From Ruminococcaceae bacterium UBA2656 (GTDB lineage: Bacteria > Bacillota > Clostridia > Oscillospirales > Acutalibacteraceae), in assembly GCA_002359465.1 (NCBI GenBank), contig DENA01000015.1, forward strand, positions 127,796 to 143,018: a DNA stretch of 15,223 nt, given 5' to 3'. Of the stretch, positions 1-6,494 are shown piece by piece (positions within the stretch are counted from its first letter, which is position 1; every line of letters begins with the position of its first letter). The position numbers and the translations under genes are program-made. Below the pieces are notes generated by a model. The model saw only the letters and a program-made list of their open reading frames with translations, was not told where the DNA came from and searched no databases.

Positions 1-564
1 CCTTCCGGCCTCAATGGATTTTAAAAGCCAGGCCATATTTTTGCCAAGGGTTCTCATGGTCTGCATTCCTTCCAAATCCTGGCGCACCTCATCCGGTGTA
101 TTCCCGTGCACCATGTTCCAGTATTGGGAAGAAACAACCGGCATGCTCGAAATCGTAAAATATTTGTTCAACTGGTCAAACGCGGCCGCGGCTCCGCCCC
201 GGCGGCAACTTACAACAGCCGCTCCCGGCTTGTATTTCAGCACGGTTCCGGCGTAGAAAAAGCGATCCAAAAAAGAAGTAAGCATACCGGACGCCGCCGC
301 ATAGTGAACGGGAGAACCAAAAATGAAACCGTCCGCATCTCTGGCTTTTTCAAGCGCGGTATTCACTGTGTCGTTGCCGAACACACATTTATTGCCTTTG
401 TTCTTGCAGTAACCGCAGCCGATGCAGCCCCGGATCGGCTGTTTGCCCACGTGGAAAAGTTCGGTTTCAATGCCGGCTTTTTCCAGCTCGCCGGCAACCT
501 CACACAGCGCCGTATACGTGCAGCCCTCTTCATGGGGACTTCCGTTAATAAGCAGTACCTTCAT
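1..564 (-). CDS. Iron-sulfur flavoprotein / NADPH-dependent FMN reductase family (3' end cut by window)
   Basis: This minus-strand reading frame is open from the ATG at 562-564 to the window edge: 188 codons, C-terminus missing. It starts MKVLLINGSPHEEG, the flavodoxin-like phosphate-binding loop for FMN. Cysteines at residues 47, 50, 53 and 60 (CxxCxxC-x6-C) form the compact cysteine cluster typical of iron-sulfur flavoproteins, which bind one [4Fe-4S] cluster near FMN. The GSPVHYAAASG segment (about 83-93) is the second FMN-contact loop of this fold. The family carries out cytosolic one- or two-electron transfer between ferredoxin or NAD(P)H and various acceptors; the acceptor here is unknown. 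GGAGGGG at 570-576 lies 5 nt upstream, which supports the start. The gene is divergent from the nickel/cobalt transporter operon and has a strong predicted promoter at 768-796. A plain NADPH-dependent FMN reductase is the alternative reading, but the four cysteines favour an iron-sulfur flavoprotein. Confidence 0.88.
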   Translation of the reverse strand, partial: MKVLLINGSPHEEGCTYTALCEVAGELEKAGIETELFHVGKQPIRGCIGCGYCKNKGNKCVFGNDTVNTALEKARDADGFIFGSPVHYAAASGMLTSFLDRFFYAGTVLKYKPGAAVVSCRRGGAAAAFDQLNKYFTISSMPVVSSQYWNMVHGNTPDEVRQDLEGMQTMRTLGKNMAWLLKSIEAGR

Positions 565-641
565 TCTTACCCCTCCGTACTTTATAAAATATTGAAACAC
601 CTCCGCACACAGCGAAAAGCGCTTCTGCCTTTTCCCTGGAG

Positions 642-704
642 GATCGCCGGATATCTGTGTCAGGCGATCAAACCGGGCCGATCTCAAGAATCGGCCCGGT
701 TTGA
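642..704 (-). other. Structured 5' leader hairpins of the flavoprotein gene
   Basis: A perfect 13-bp inverted repeat (670-682 with 690-702, 7-nt loop), extendable to 15 bp, abuts a second helix formed by GATCGCC and GGCGATC (642-648 with 663-669). Neither is followed by a T-run on either strand, so they do not look like a standard terminator. If transcription starts from the promoter at 768-796, both lie in a leader of about 195 nt. No known riboswitch class was recognised. Confidence 0.55.
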
Positions 705-767
705 ATTCAACACAGGATTTTGACTTTTTTTAAAAAACGCAATACGCCAACGATCTATTCCAATTAG

Positions 768-796
768 ATTATGTTCTATACAGGACCTTTTGTCAA
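768..796 (-). promoter_or_regulatory. Sigma-A type promoter for the flavoprotein gene
   Basis: On the minus strand TTGACA (791-796) is a perfect -35 box, followed by a 17-nt spacer and CATAAT (768-773), five of six matches to the -10 consensus. Transcription would begin near 761, leaving a leader of about 195 nt before the ATG at 564. This is one of the best vegetative promoters in the window. Confidence 0.72.
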
Positions 797-860
797 TAAT
801 ATTCTGATGAATTTTGAAAGAATTTCCATGAGTTGCCAAACCGTGCGTATATTTTATCGG

Positions 861-889
861 TTGACAAAAGAACCGCCCTGTGATAAAGT
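861..889 (+). promoter_or_regulatory. Probable sigma-A promoter for the nikMN-nikQ-nikO operon
   Basis: TTGACA at 861-866 is a perfect -35 box. A 17-nt spacer leads to TAAAGT (884-889, four of six), preceded by TG at 881-882 as in an extended -10. Transcription would start near 896 and give a leader of about 113 nt. A partial dyad (ATGA at 891-894, TCAT at 904-907) overlaps the expected start site and could be an operator, but this is weak. Confidence 0.55.
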
Positions 890-940
890 TATGATAATAT
901 AAGTCATGAAGGCTTTCAATCAAAATTTTTTCATTTGATG

Positions 941-988
941 AATCCAAAAAGCAGCTACTGAAGTAGTTTCTTTTTGGGTTATTTTTTT
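941..988 (+). terminator. Intrinsic terminator in the nikMN leader (candidate attenuator)
   Basis: The helix pairs 941-951 with 970-980 (11 bp including one G-T), then after one mismatch 953-958 with 963-968, closed by the tetraloop TGAA. It is followed at once by ATTTTTTTG (981-989). This is a textbook terminator, but it lies only 20 nt before the nikMN start codon and downstream of the predicted promoter, with no gene before it on this strand. An upstream helix (915-924 with 934-942, one bulge) overlaps its first two bases, so mutually exclusive folding is possible. Confidence 0.72.
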
Positions 989-1008
989 GTGATTGAGAGG
1001 TAGTAAAA

Positions 1009-2007
1009 ATGCATATTCCCGATAATTATTTAAGTCCCTCAACCTGCGCGGCAATGGGCGCGGTCATGGTTCCGGTATGGGCGCTTTCCGTAAAAAAGGT
1101 GAAAAAAGAAATTACCAGGGCCAAAATGCCGCTTCTGGGCATCGGCGCCTCCTTTTCCTTTCTGATGATGATGTTCAACGTACCCCTTCCGGGCGGCACA
1201 ACCGGCCACGCCGTTGGGGGAACGCTTCTGGCAATTTTGCTGGGACCGTTTTCGGCCTGTATTTCCGTTTCGGTGGCCCTGCTGATTCAGGCTTTGTTCT
1301 TCGGCGACGGCGGAATTCTTTCGTTTGGGGCAAACTGCTTCAATATGGCGTTTGTCCTGCCGTTCGTCGGGTATTCCGTATATAAATTCATTAAAGACAG
1401 GGTGCATTCCGAAAAAGGGGAATATATCGGGATTGCCCTCGGCTCGTACATAGGCATTAATGCTGCGGCGCTGTGCGCCGCGATTGAGTTCGGCATTCAG
1501 CCGCTCCTGTTCAAAAATGCCGCCGGGCAGCCGCTTTACAGCCCGTATCCGCTGTCTGTTTCCATCCCAGCGATGACGATTCCCCATCTTCTTGTGGCCG
1601 GCGTGGTAGAGCTGTTATTTACTGTGGCTATTTTCGCATTCATTAAAAAAGTCTCGCCGGGCACGATCTATGAAGGGGCAAGAGAAAAAGGCAAAGCGGT
1701 CTACGGGCTGATTGCCGTCCTCATTCTTCTGACGCCGCTCGGCCTGCTTGCCACCGGCACCGCGTGGGGCGAATGGGGCGCGGATGAGATCAAAGAGGTC
1801 GTTTCCAACGGAAGCGCGCTCGGCTTTATCCCGGAGGAAATGAAAAGCGGAATCAATTTTGAAGCGATCATGCCCGATTATTCGGTTGCCGGCATACCAG
1901 AGGCTGCGGGATATATTCTCTCTGCCGTCGCGGGAGTCGCCGTCTTACTGATTCTATTTAAAATTATATCTTCATTCAAAAAGACAAATCACAGTATCCA
2001 TGAATAA
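1009..2007 (+). CDS. nikMN: Fused NikM-NikN (CbiM-CbiN) nickel/cobalt ECF transporter substrate-binding subunit
   Basis: This 332-aa integral membrane protein is the substrate-specific component of a group I energy-coupling-factor importer for Ni2+ or Co2+. It begins MHIPDNYLSPSTC, the family hallmark. The N-terminal amine and His2, together with His67 (in GGTTGH), are the positions known to bind the metal in NikM/CbiM. The conserved segment DGGILSFGANCFNMA lies at 100-114. Hydrophobic segments occur at about 42-58, 68-98, 112-128, 138-162, 190-214, 230-248 and 301-323. The C-terminal part from about residue 225, with two membrane segments flanking an extracytoplasmic loop, corresponds to NikN/CbiN fused in frame. 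GAGAGG at 995-1000 is 8 nt from the ATG. It is followed by the T and A components. Sequence alone does not separate nickel from cobalt, and no B12-biosynthesis gene is adjacent. Confidence 0.92.
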   Translation: MHIPDNYLSPSTCAAMGAVMVPVWALSVKKVKKEITRAKMPLLGIGASFSFLMMMFNVPLPGGTTGHAVGGTLLAILLGPFSACISVSVALLIQALFFGDGGILSFGANCFNMAFVLPFVGYSVYKFIKDRVHSEKGEYIGIALGSYIGINAAALCAAIEFGIQPLLFKNAAGQPLYSPYPLSVSIPAMTIPHLLVAGVVELLFTVAIFAFIKKVSPGTIYEGAREKGKAVYGLIAVLILLTPLGLLATGTAWGEWGADEIKEVVSNGSALGFIPEEMKSGINFEAIMPDYSVAGIPEAAGYILSAVAGVAVLLILFKIISSFKKTNHSIHE

Positions 2008-2029
2008 ACCTGGGAGGAAACAGTAAACT

Positions 2030-2824
2030 ATGCCCGAATGGCTGCTAAAGGATGAAAATTACCAGCCGCTTTCCGACAGGGACACTTTTATTGATAAAAG
2101 CATCCTATCCCTGCTGCGCATCCTTTCGCGCATCCGGGCGCAAAGCGGTTACACAACCGGCAAATACAGCGTACATGCGGTCTATAAGGTTGAATGCACT
2201 TTTCTGCTGATTGTATTGCTCTCCGTTTCAAAAAATATTTTATTTGTCGCCGCCGTCGGTGCTTATCTGCTTGCGGTTTTAAGCCTTCTGCCTGCGGAGA
2301 AAATCATCCGGATACTGAAAGCGGGACTGATTATTTCCTTTTTTTCGTTTTTGGTTCTGCTGCCTTCTTTTTTTATGGGGAACCGGTACAGTCTGGTAAT
2401 GATTCCTTTGAAAACACTTGCGACTGTCACGGCGATCAGCCTTCTTTCCCACACCACCGGGTGGCATTCCGTTACCGGAGCGCTGAAAAGTTTTTTTATT
2501 CCCGATCTTTTCATCTTTGTTCTGGACATCACCATTAAATACATCGTCATGCTGGGTGATTTTTCACTGAATATGCTGTATTCGCTAAGGCTGAGGTCGG
2601 TGGGGAAAAACACGGGGAAATATTCCTCTCTTTCCGGAATCGCCGGCACCATGTTTATCCGGTCAAAGGAAATGGCTGAGGACATGTACGCCGCCATGGA
2701 ATGCAGAGGATTTACCGGGGATTACTGTGTAAATCGGCATATCCGATTTACCGCCGCAGATTTTCTCTATATACTGGTTCATATTGTATTGGTTCTGATT
2801 TTTGCGTACTTGCAGCATATTTAG
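2030..2824 (+). CDS. nikQ: Energy-coupling factor transmembrane protein EcfT (NikQ/CbiQ)
   Basis: This 264-aa membrane protein is the T component that couples ATP hydrolysis by the A component to metal movement through NikMN. Membrane segments are visible at about 54-88, 97-117, 122-143, 158-182 and 245-262. The two cytoplasmic coupling-helix motifs of EcfT proteins are present in diverged form: SLRLRS at 185-190 and AAMECRG at 221-227. Their arginines sit in the groove of the ATPase. The start follows a GGAGG 22 nt after the nikMN stop, so the two are co-translated or nearly so. The N-terminal stretch of about 50 residues before the first membrane segment is typical for CbiQ/NikQ. The symbol cbiQ would be equally valid if the substrate is cobalt. 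Confidence 0.88.
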   Translation: MPEWLLKDENYQPLSDRDTFIDKSILSLLRILSRIRAQSGYTTGKYSVHAVYKVECTFLLIVLLSVSKNILFVAAVGAYLLAVLSLLPAEKIIRILKAGLIISFFSFLVLLPSFFMGNRYSLVMIPLKTLATVTAISLLSHTTGWHSVTGALKSFFIPDLFIFVLDITIKYIVMLGDFSLNMLYSLRLRSVGKNTGKYSSLSGIAGTMFIRSKEMAEDMYAAMECRGFTGDYCVNRHIRFTAADFLYILVHIVLVLIFAYLQHI

Positions 2825-2825
2825 G

Positions 2826-2920
2826 GCAATTTCAAATAAGGATTGGAAAAACAGATGTTGTCTCCCCCGCCTTCGGCGGGGGAGACAACGAAATTCATTC
2901 CACTGGATTTTTGTAATTGC
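2826..2920 (+). repeat. 95-bp near-palindromic dispersed element, copy A
   Basis: This element starts two bases after the nikQ stop and ends 58 bp before nikO. Its centre is a perfect 15-bp stem (2857-2871 with 2875-2889, loop TTC). The outer flanks also pair imperfectly over the full 46-nt arms, beginning with GCAATT and ending with AATTGC. A diverged copy occurs at 7332-7425 on the opposite strand. The central stem has no T-run after it, so it is not a normal terminator. It could be a small non-autonomous mobile palindrome or a structured RNA leader. Confidence 0.75.
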
Positions 2921-2978
2921 TATCGTTTCGTTATCAAATTTACAAACAAAAATGAAATGGCTATAGGATGAATAATAA

Positions 2979-3764
2979 ATGATTGCGTTAAAGGATGTAT
3001 CATATTCCTATGAGGGGTGCGCGGCTCTGAAAAAGATCAACCTGCACATCGGCAAAGGGGAATCCGTTGCGCTGATGGGTGTAAACGGAAGCGGCAAATC
3101 CACTCTTCTAAAGCTTTTGAACGGGATTATCTTTCCCGACGGCGGAGAGTACCGGTTTGACGGAGAAACGATTACACAAAAGAAGATGCAGGACGCCGCG
3201 TTTTCCAAGCGTTTCCATCAAAGAATCGGCTTTGTGTTCCAAAATTCCGACACACAGCTTTTCTGCTCCGACGTCTATGATGAAATCGCCTTTGGCCCGC
3301 GGCAGATGGGCATGAAGGAAACCGACGTGGAAAGCAGGGTGCAGGACTGCCTCGCGCTGTTAAATATTGAGGACTTCCGCCACCGCCAGCCCTATCATTT
3401 AAGCGGTGGGGAAAAAAAGAAGGTAGCCATCGCCTGCGTACTGGCGCTGAACCCGGAGGTCCTTATTTTTGACGAACCGCTGAACGGGCTTGACCCCCGA
3501 ACACAGCGGTGGTTTGTCTCTTTTTTGATTAAGCTGCACGAAGCCGGGAAAACGCTGATATCCTCCACGCATGATCTTGAAATGGTACAGGAAATCGCGG
3601 ACAGGGCGATCCTGTTTGGCGAAGATCACACCATTGCCGCGGATAAGCCCGCCCAGGAACTGCTGGAAGATATTGACCTTCTGAAAAAAGTCAACCTGAT
3701 TGACGAATACTACCACCGGCATCCGGGGAGTACACATCAGCATTTTCATATTCATCCTTTTTAA
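2979..3764 (+). CDS. nikO: Nickel/cobalt ECF transporter ATP-binding protein (NikO/CbiO)
   Basis: This 261-aa cytoplasmic ABC ATPase powers the NikMN-NikQ importer. All nucleotide-binding motifs are intact: Walker A GVNGSGKST (34-42), Q-loop Gln88 within FVFQNSDTQLF, signature LSGGEKKK (141-148), Walker B VLIFDEP (161-167), D-loop GLD (170-172) and switch His198 (STHD). The segment DVYDEIAFGPRQMG after the Q-loop is typical of ECF-type A components. The C-terminus is unusual: HRHPG followed by four alternating histidines (253, 255, 257, 259) puts six histidines in the last 16 residues, a likely transition-metal ligand patch. The ribosome binding site is only a moderate AGGA (TAGGATG). The gene is separated from nikQ by 154 bp containing repeat copy A, so its expression may be adjusted separately. 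Confidence 0.92.
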   Translation: MIALKDVSYSYEGCAALKKINLHIGKGESVALMGVNGSGKSTLLKLLNGIIFPDGGEYRFDGETITQKKMQDAAFSKRFHQRIGFVFQNSDTQLFCSDVYDEIAFGPRQMGMKETDVESRVQDCLALLNIEDFRHRQPYHLSGGEKKKVAIACVLALNPEVLIFDEPLNGLDPRTQRWFVSFLIKLHEAGKTLISSTHDLEMVQEIADRAILFGEDHTIAADKPAQELLEDIDLLKKVNLIDEYYHRHPGSTHQHFHIHPF

Positions 3765-3790
3765 ATTAAAAAACGATTTGTTTTGAGGCC

Positions 3791-3849
3791 ACCTCTTTCC
3801 AACTGATATTTTGAAATTTCATGGATAAAATAGCTGTTGGAAAGGAGGT
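3791..3849 (+). promoter_or_regulatory. SD-sequestering hairpin before the DUF1540 gene
   Basis: ACCTCTTTCCAAC (3791-3803) is complementary to GTTGGAAAGGAGGT (3836-3849) over 13 base pairs with one bulged G at 3845. The right arm is the very strong Shine-Dalgarno sequence of the gene starting at 3857, so the helix would hide it. The 32-nt loop contains an in-frame upstream ATG (3821) followed by the same ATGGATAAAA string that begins the real gene. Translational control by an alternative fold, temperature, a protein or a metal is inferred from the geometry only. Confidence 0.6.
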
Positions 3850-3856
3850 CTTTTTA

Positions 3857-4030
3857 ATGGATAAAAGCAAAGCAAACCCGAGCATCAAATGTTCTGTAGA
3901 CCAGTGTGAATATCATTGTCTGAATCAGGAATACTGTGCCTTGGACAGTATCTCAGTTGGTACTCACGAATCGGACCCAACTGTTCAGGAATGCACCGAC
4001 TGTGAATCTTTTGAGCGGAAAAAACAGTAA
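3857..4030 (+). CDS. DUF1540 domain small cysteine-rich protein
   Basis: This 57-aa protein starts MDKSKANPSIKCSVDQ and has six cysteines at 12, 17, 21, 27, 46 and 49 (C-x4-C-x3-C-x5-C-x18-C-x2-C), plus two histidines. This is the arrangement of the DUF1540 family of Clostridia and Bacilli, whose function is unknown; binding of a metal ion is the usual guess. The ATG at 3857 is chosen over the in-frame ATG at 3821 because AAAGGAGGT (3841-3849) is ideally placed before it, whereas nothing similar precedes 3821. It lies 92 bp after nikO and is followed by its own terminator (4048-4087). Its place after a nickel/cobalt importer makes a metal-related role attractive but unproven. Confidence 0.8.
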   Translation: MDKSKANPSIKCSVDQCEYHCLNQEYCALDSISVGTHESDPTVQECTDCESFERKKQ

Positions 4031-4047
4031 AGTGAATAAATAAACCG

Positions 4048-4087
4048 GGCCGGTTGGACAAAAATCACTTTTGCCGTCCGGCCTTTT
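4048..4087 (+). terminator. Intrinsic terminator after the DUF1540 gene
   Basis: GGCCGG (4048-4053) pairs with CCGGCC (4078-4083). After a small internal loop the helix continues with GG and CAAAA pairing to TTTTG and CC on the other arm. TTTTCT follows directly. The position 17 bp after the stop codon fits transcription end for the plus-strand genes before the chemoreceptor. Confidence 0.75.
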
Positions 4088-4183
4088 CTATTATGTATAA
4101 TATTTCATTATTATCTAAAATTTTTCTTTGGAGAAATTTTGAAGTAGTAAACCTGCTAAATTTGACGATTCCTGTATTTATTC

Positions 4184-4211
4184 CAAATATTTTAAGGGAA
4201 TATGCCGATAA
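4184..4211 (+). promoter_or_regulatory. Sigma-D (sigma-28) motility promoter for the chemoreceptor
   Basis: GCCGATAA at 4204-4211 matches the core of the sigma-28/sigma-D -10 element exactly. CAAA at 4184-4187, 16 nt upstream, matches three of four bases of the TAAA -35 element. Genes for chemoreceptors are standard members of the sigma-D regulon in Bacillota. The site is 43 bp before the ATG at 4255 and directs transcription towards it. Confidence 0.72.
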
Positions 4212-4254
4212 ATGGGTATAGGAAGACCGAAAGTTAAAGGAGTGTGTTAAAGGA

Positions 4255-6279
4255 ATGAAAACGAAAAAAAGCTTATTATCGAAAATGCTTCTCTCGGTTG
4301 GTGTACCGGTTGCCCTGGTATTTTGCATTACAGCCTCAATCGTTTTAACAACGGTAAAGCAATCTGTTACACAATTGACGAACAGCCAGCTTACCTCGAA
4401 ATCACAGGCGGCGTCCTACCAGATTCAGGAATATTTTTCAAAATATATGGAAATAGCAAAACAAATGTCGGCGAACTCGCAATTCGAGGATGTCTTTTTA
4501 AAATCGGTGCCCGGTACAAAGCTTACAGCCACAGAAGGGTTTGCCAACGCGAAACGCTCACTGAACGGTGTAAAGCAAAGCGACCCGGACAATATCGTGA
4601 TTTCCTGGATCGCCGATGTGGATTCCAGCCAGTACACACAGTCGGACGGATATTTGTCCGGAGCGGACTGGAATATTACGGAACGCTCATGGTACAAAGA
4701 GCTTCTGCAAAAGCAGACGGTTGTTTTGACGGAACCGTATCAGGATGCGCATACAAAGGAATGGGTTGTCAGCGTGGTCGCGCCGGTATATCAAACAGGT
4801 ACCAAAACCTTATTGGGCGTTACGGCGATAGACTTCAGCATTGAGAACCTTCGAAAAATGGTAGAAAACTATAAACTCGGCAATACCGGTTTCTATATGC
4901 TTGCCACGGGAGACGGAAAGTTAATTTACCATCCCGACAAGGCATCTGACGATAAAAACGTTTCTGAAACCAGCATGTCAAAAAACATCATCTCCGCAAT
5001 CCAGAGCAAGACGGCGGGCGCAATTACATACACCGCGATGAACCAGACAAATTACGGTTATGTGTCCCCGGTTGGGACTACAGGCTGGACCGTTACGACC
5101 GGTCTGCCGGAAAAAGAGTTCAACGCGAATTACAATACCGTGCAGACTTCGGTCTTCGTTGTCTTTCTGATTGCTCTGTTTATTCTGGTTGCGCTGATTG
5201 TTCTGGTGTCCGTAGGAATTATCCGGCCGCTTAAAAAGCTGAAGGACGCGGCGGGCAAAATTGCGGACGGGAATCTGGACGTTAATCTTAAAATTACATC
5301 CGGTGATGAAACAGGTCAGGTGGCGGATGCTTTCTCCCGGACAGTGGACAGGCTCAGGCAGTATATTCAGTATATACAGGAGGTATCTTCTGTTCTAGAT
5401 CAGATTGCCTTGGGCAACCTGGCCTTTGACCTACAGTGCGATTATGTCGGAGAATTCTCCAAAATCAAGGACTCGTTGGAAAACATTAAAACTACGCTGA
5501 CGAAAACCTTCACAGGAATTTACGAATCCGCCGAACAGGTCGCGAGCGGCTCCAATCAGGTGGCAAGTGCTTCTCAGGCCCTTGCGCAGGGGGCTACGGA
5601 GCAGGCCAGTTCCATTGAGGAGCTTTCCGCATCCATTACGGAGATTGCGGGCCAGGTAAACCTGAATGCATCCAACGCGGCAACCGCAAGCCAGCTGGCG
5701 GAGCAGACCTCCGTGGAAATACAACGCGGCAATAAATCGATGCAAAAGCTGGTAGAGGCCATGAACGATATGAGCAGGTCTTCCAATGAAATCGGAAAAA
5801 TTATCAAGACCATTCAGGATATTGCCTTTCAAACCAATATTCTTGCTTTGAACGCAGCGGTGGAGGCTGCCCGCGCCGGTTCTGCGGGCAAAGGCTTTGC
5901 CGTTGTGGCGGATGAGGTGAGGAATCTTGCGGGCAAGAGCGCCGAAGCCGCAGAGAATACCACAACGCTGATTGAAAATTCCATCAGTTCCGTAAACAAC
6001 GGCACGAAAATCGTAAACGAAACCGCCCAATCACTCAATCTGATTATTGACAGCGCACAGAAAACGACCGACCTTGTCAATGAAATCTCGAAAGCTTCAA
6101 AAGAGCAGTCCCTGTCAATCGATCAGGTTACCACGGGGGTTGACCAGATCTCAGCTGTTGTTCAGACCAATTCCGCTACCTCCGAGGAAAGCGCGGCATC
6201 CAGCGAAGAATTGAACGGTCAGGCACAGACACTGAAAATGCTTGTAGAACGGTTCAATACGGCATCCTCTCACGACTAA
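4255..6279 (+). CDS. Methyl-accepting chemotaxis protein with dCache sensor domain (probable amino-acid receptor)
   Basis: This 674-aa membrane chemoreceptor controls the CheA/CheW kinase in response to an extracellular ligand. Its order is: short basic N-terminus, TM1 about 11-33, periplasm-equivalent dCache domain about 34-298, TM2 about 299-322, HAMP about 323-375 and a long coiled-coil signalling domain. The hairpin tip is the invariant segment around [20 protein letters not shown] (523-542), with [16 protein letters not shown] following. In the sensor, Arg144, Trp146, Tyr147, Tyr162, Asp164 and Asp193 reproduce the spacing of the amino-acid-binding motif known from dCache receptors such as PctA, with Trp139 where a Tyr is usual. 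There is no C-terminal CheR-docking pentapeptide. The start is supported by AAAGGAG at 4236-4242. It has its own sigma-D promoter and terminator, so it is a single-gene unit. The exact ligand is inferred by class only. Confidence 0.93.
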   Translation: MKTKKSLLSKMLLSVGVPVALVFCITASIVLTTVKQSVTQLTNSQLTSKSQAASYQIQEYFSKYMEIAKQMSANSQFEDVFLKSVPGTKLTATEGFANAKRSLNGVKQSDPDNIVISWIADVDSSQYTQSDGYLSGADWNITERSWYKELLQKQTVVLTEPYQDAHTKEWVVSVVAPVYQTGTKTLLGVTAIDFSIENLRKMVENYKLGNTGFYMLATGDGKLIYHPDKASDDKNVSETSMSKNIISAIQSKTAGAITYTAMNQTNYGYVSPVGTTGWTVTTGLPEKEFNANYNTVQTSVFVVFLIALFILVALIVLVSVGIIRPLKKLKDAAGKIADGNLDVNLKITSGDETGQVADAFSRTVDRLRQYIQYIQEVSSVLDQIALGNLAFDLQCDYVGEFSKIKDSLENIKTTLTKTFTGIYESAEQVASGSNQVASASQALAQGATEQASSIEELSASITEIAGQVNLNASNAATASQLAEQTSVEIQRGNKSMQKLVEAMNDMSRSSNEIGKIIKTIQDIAFQTNILALNAAVEAARAGSAGKGFAVVADEVRNLAGKSAEAAENTTTLIENSISSVNNGTKIVNETAQSLNLIIDSAQKTTDLVNEISKASKEQSLSIDQVTTGVDQISAVVQTNSATSEESAASSEELNGQAQTLKMLVERFNTASSHD

Positions 6280-6360
6280 GTGAACAGCGGAAAATAAATT
6301 GTATCACTGAATGCCTCAATAAAAATTATGGATGAGGCGATGCCATACTAAAGCAAACTT

Positions 6361-6411
6361 AAGGGGCTGTCTGTTTACCTCTATGAGTAAACAGACAGCC
6401 CCTTTATTATT
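6361..6411. terminator. Strong terminator between convergent genes
   Basis: A perfect 17-bp stem (6361-6377 with 6388-6404) with a 10-nt loop stands between the chemoreceptor (ends 6279, plus) and the Cof phosphatase (ends 6495, minus). On plus it is followed by TTTATTATT, and on minus by TTAAGTTTG, so it may serve both directions, better on plus. Confidence 0.82.
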
Positions 6412-6494
6412 AACAGGCAGTGCGCAAATTTTTAGAAAGGTTAAATTTCAGTATAAAAGCTGTAAAATTTACGCCTCCCTGGCAAAACCGTATA

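Larger units (their letters stand above)
565..1008. other. Divergent intergenic regulatory region (444 bp)
   Basis: No convincing gene lies in this gap between the flavoprotein gene (minus) and nikMN (plus). It holds a minus-strand promoter (768-796), a plus-strand promoter (861-889), two adjacent hairpins in the flavoprotein leader (642-669 and 670-702), and a hairpin plus terminator-like structure in the nikMN leader (915-942 and 941-988). A minus-strand open frame at 684-947 crosses these elements, is AT-rich and has no good ribosome binding site, so it is treated as chance. Confidence 0.75.

Noticed and set aside
668..704. Intrinsic terminator at the long hairpin near the left edge
   Set aside because: Neither strand has a T-run directly after the stem, and no gene ends nearby; a leader structure is the better reading.
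106..723. 205-aa plus-strand ORF opposite the flavoprotein gene
   Set aside because: It is an antisense shadow of a clear iron-sulfur flavoprotein frame; its residues show no domain logic.
891..907. NikR-type operator over the nikMN transcription start
   Set aside because: The half-sites are only four bases (ATGA/TCAT) and the spacing does not fit the known NikR operator.
684..947. 87-aa minus-strand ORF in the divergent gap
   Set aside because: It overlaps both predicted promoters and leader hairpins, has AT-driven composition and no supporting ribosome binding site or recognisable motif.
720..1008. Cobalamin riboswitch before nikMN
   Set aside because: No B12-box-like conserved block was found, and the leader from the predicted promoter is too short for this class.
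2857..2889. Terminator between nikQ and nikO
   Set aside because: The stem is long and GC-rich but is followed by GAAATTCATT, not a T-run, and it belongs to the dispersed repeat.
3821..3856. ATG at 3821 as the DUF1540 start
   Set aside because: The ideal SD at 3841-3849 serves the ATG at 3857; the upstream ATG lies in the hairpin loop and has no SD of its own.
4065..4328. 87-aa minus-strand ORF between DUF1540 gene and chemoreceptor
   Set aside because: It spans a terminator, the sigma-D promoter and the start of the chemoreceptor gene and is AT-rich by nature.
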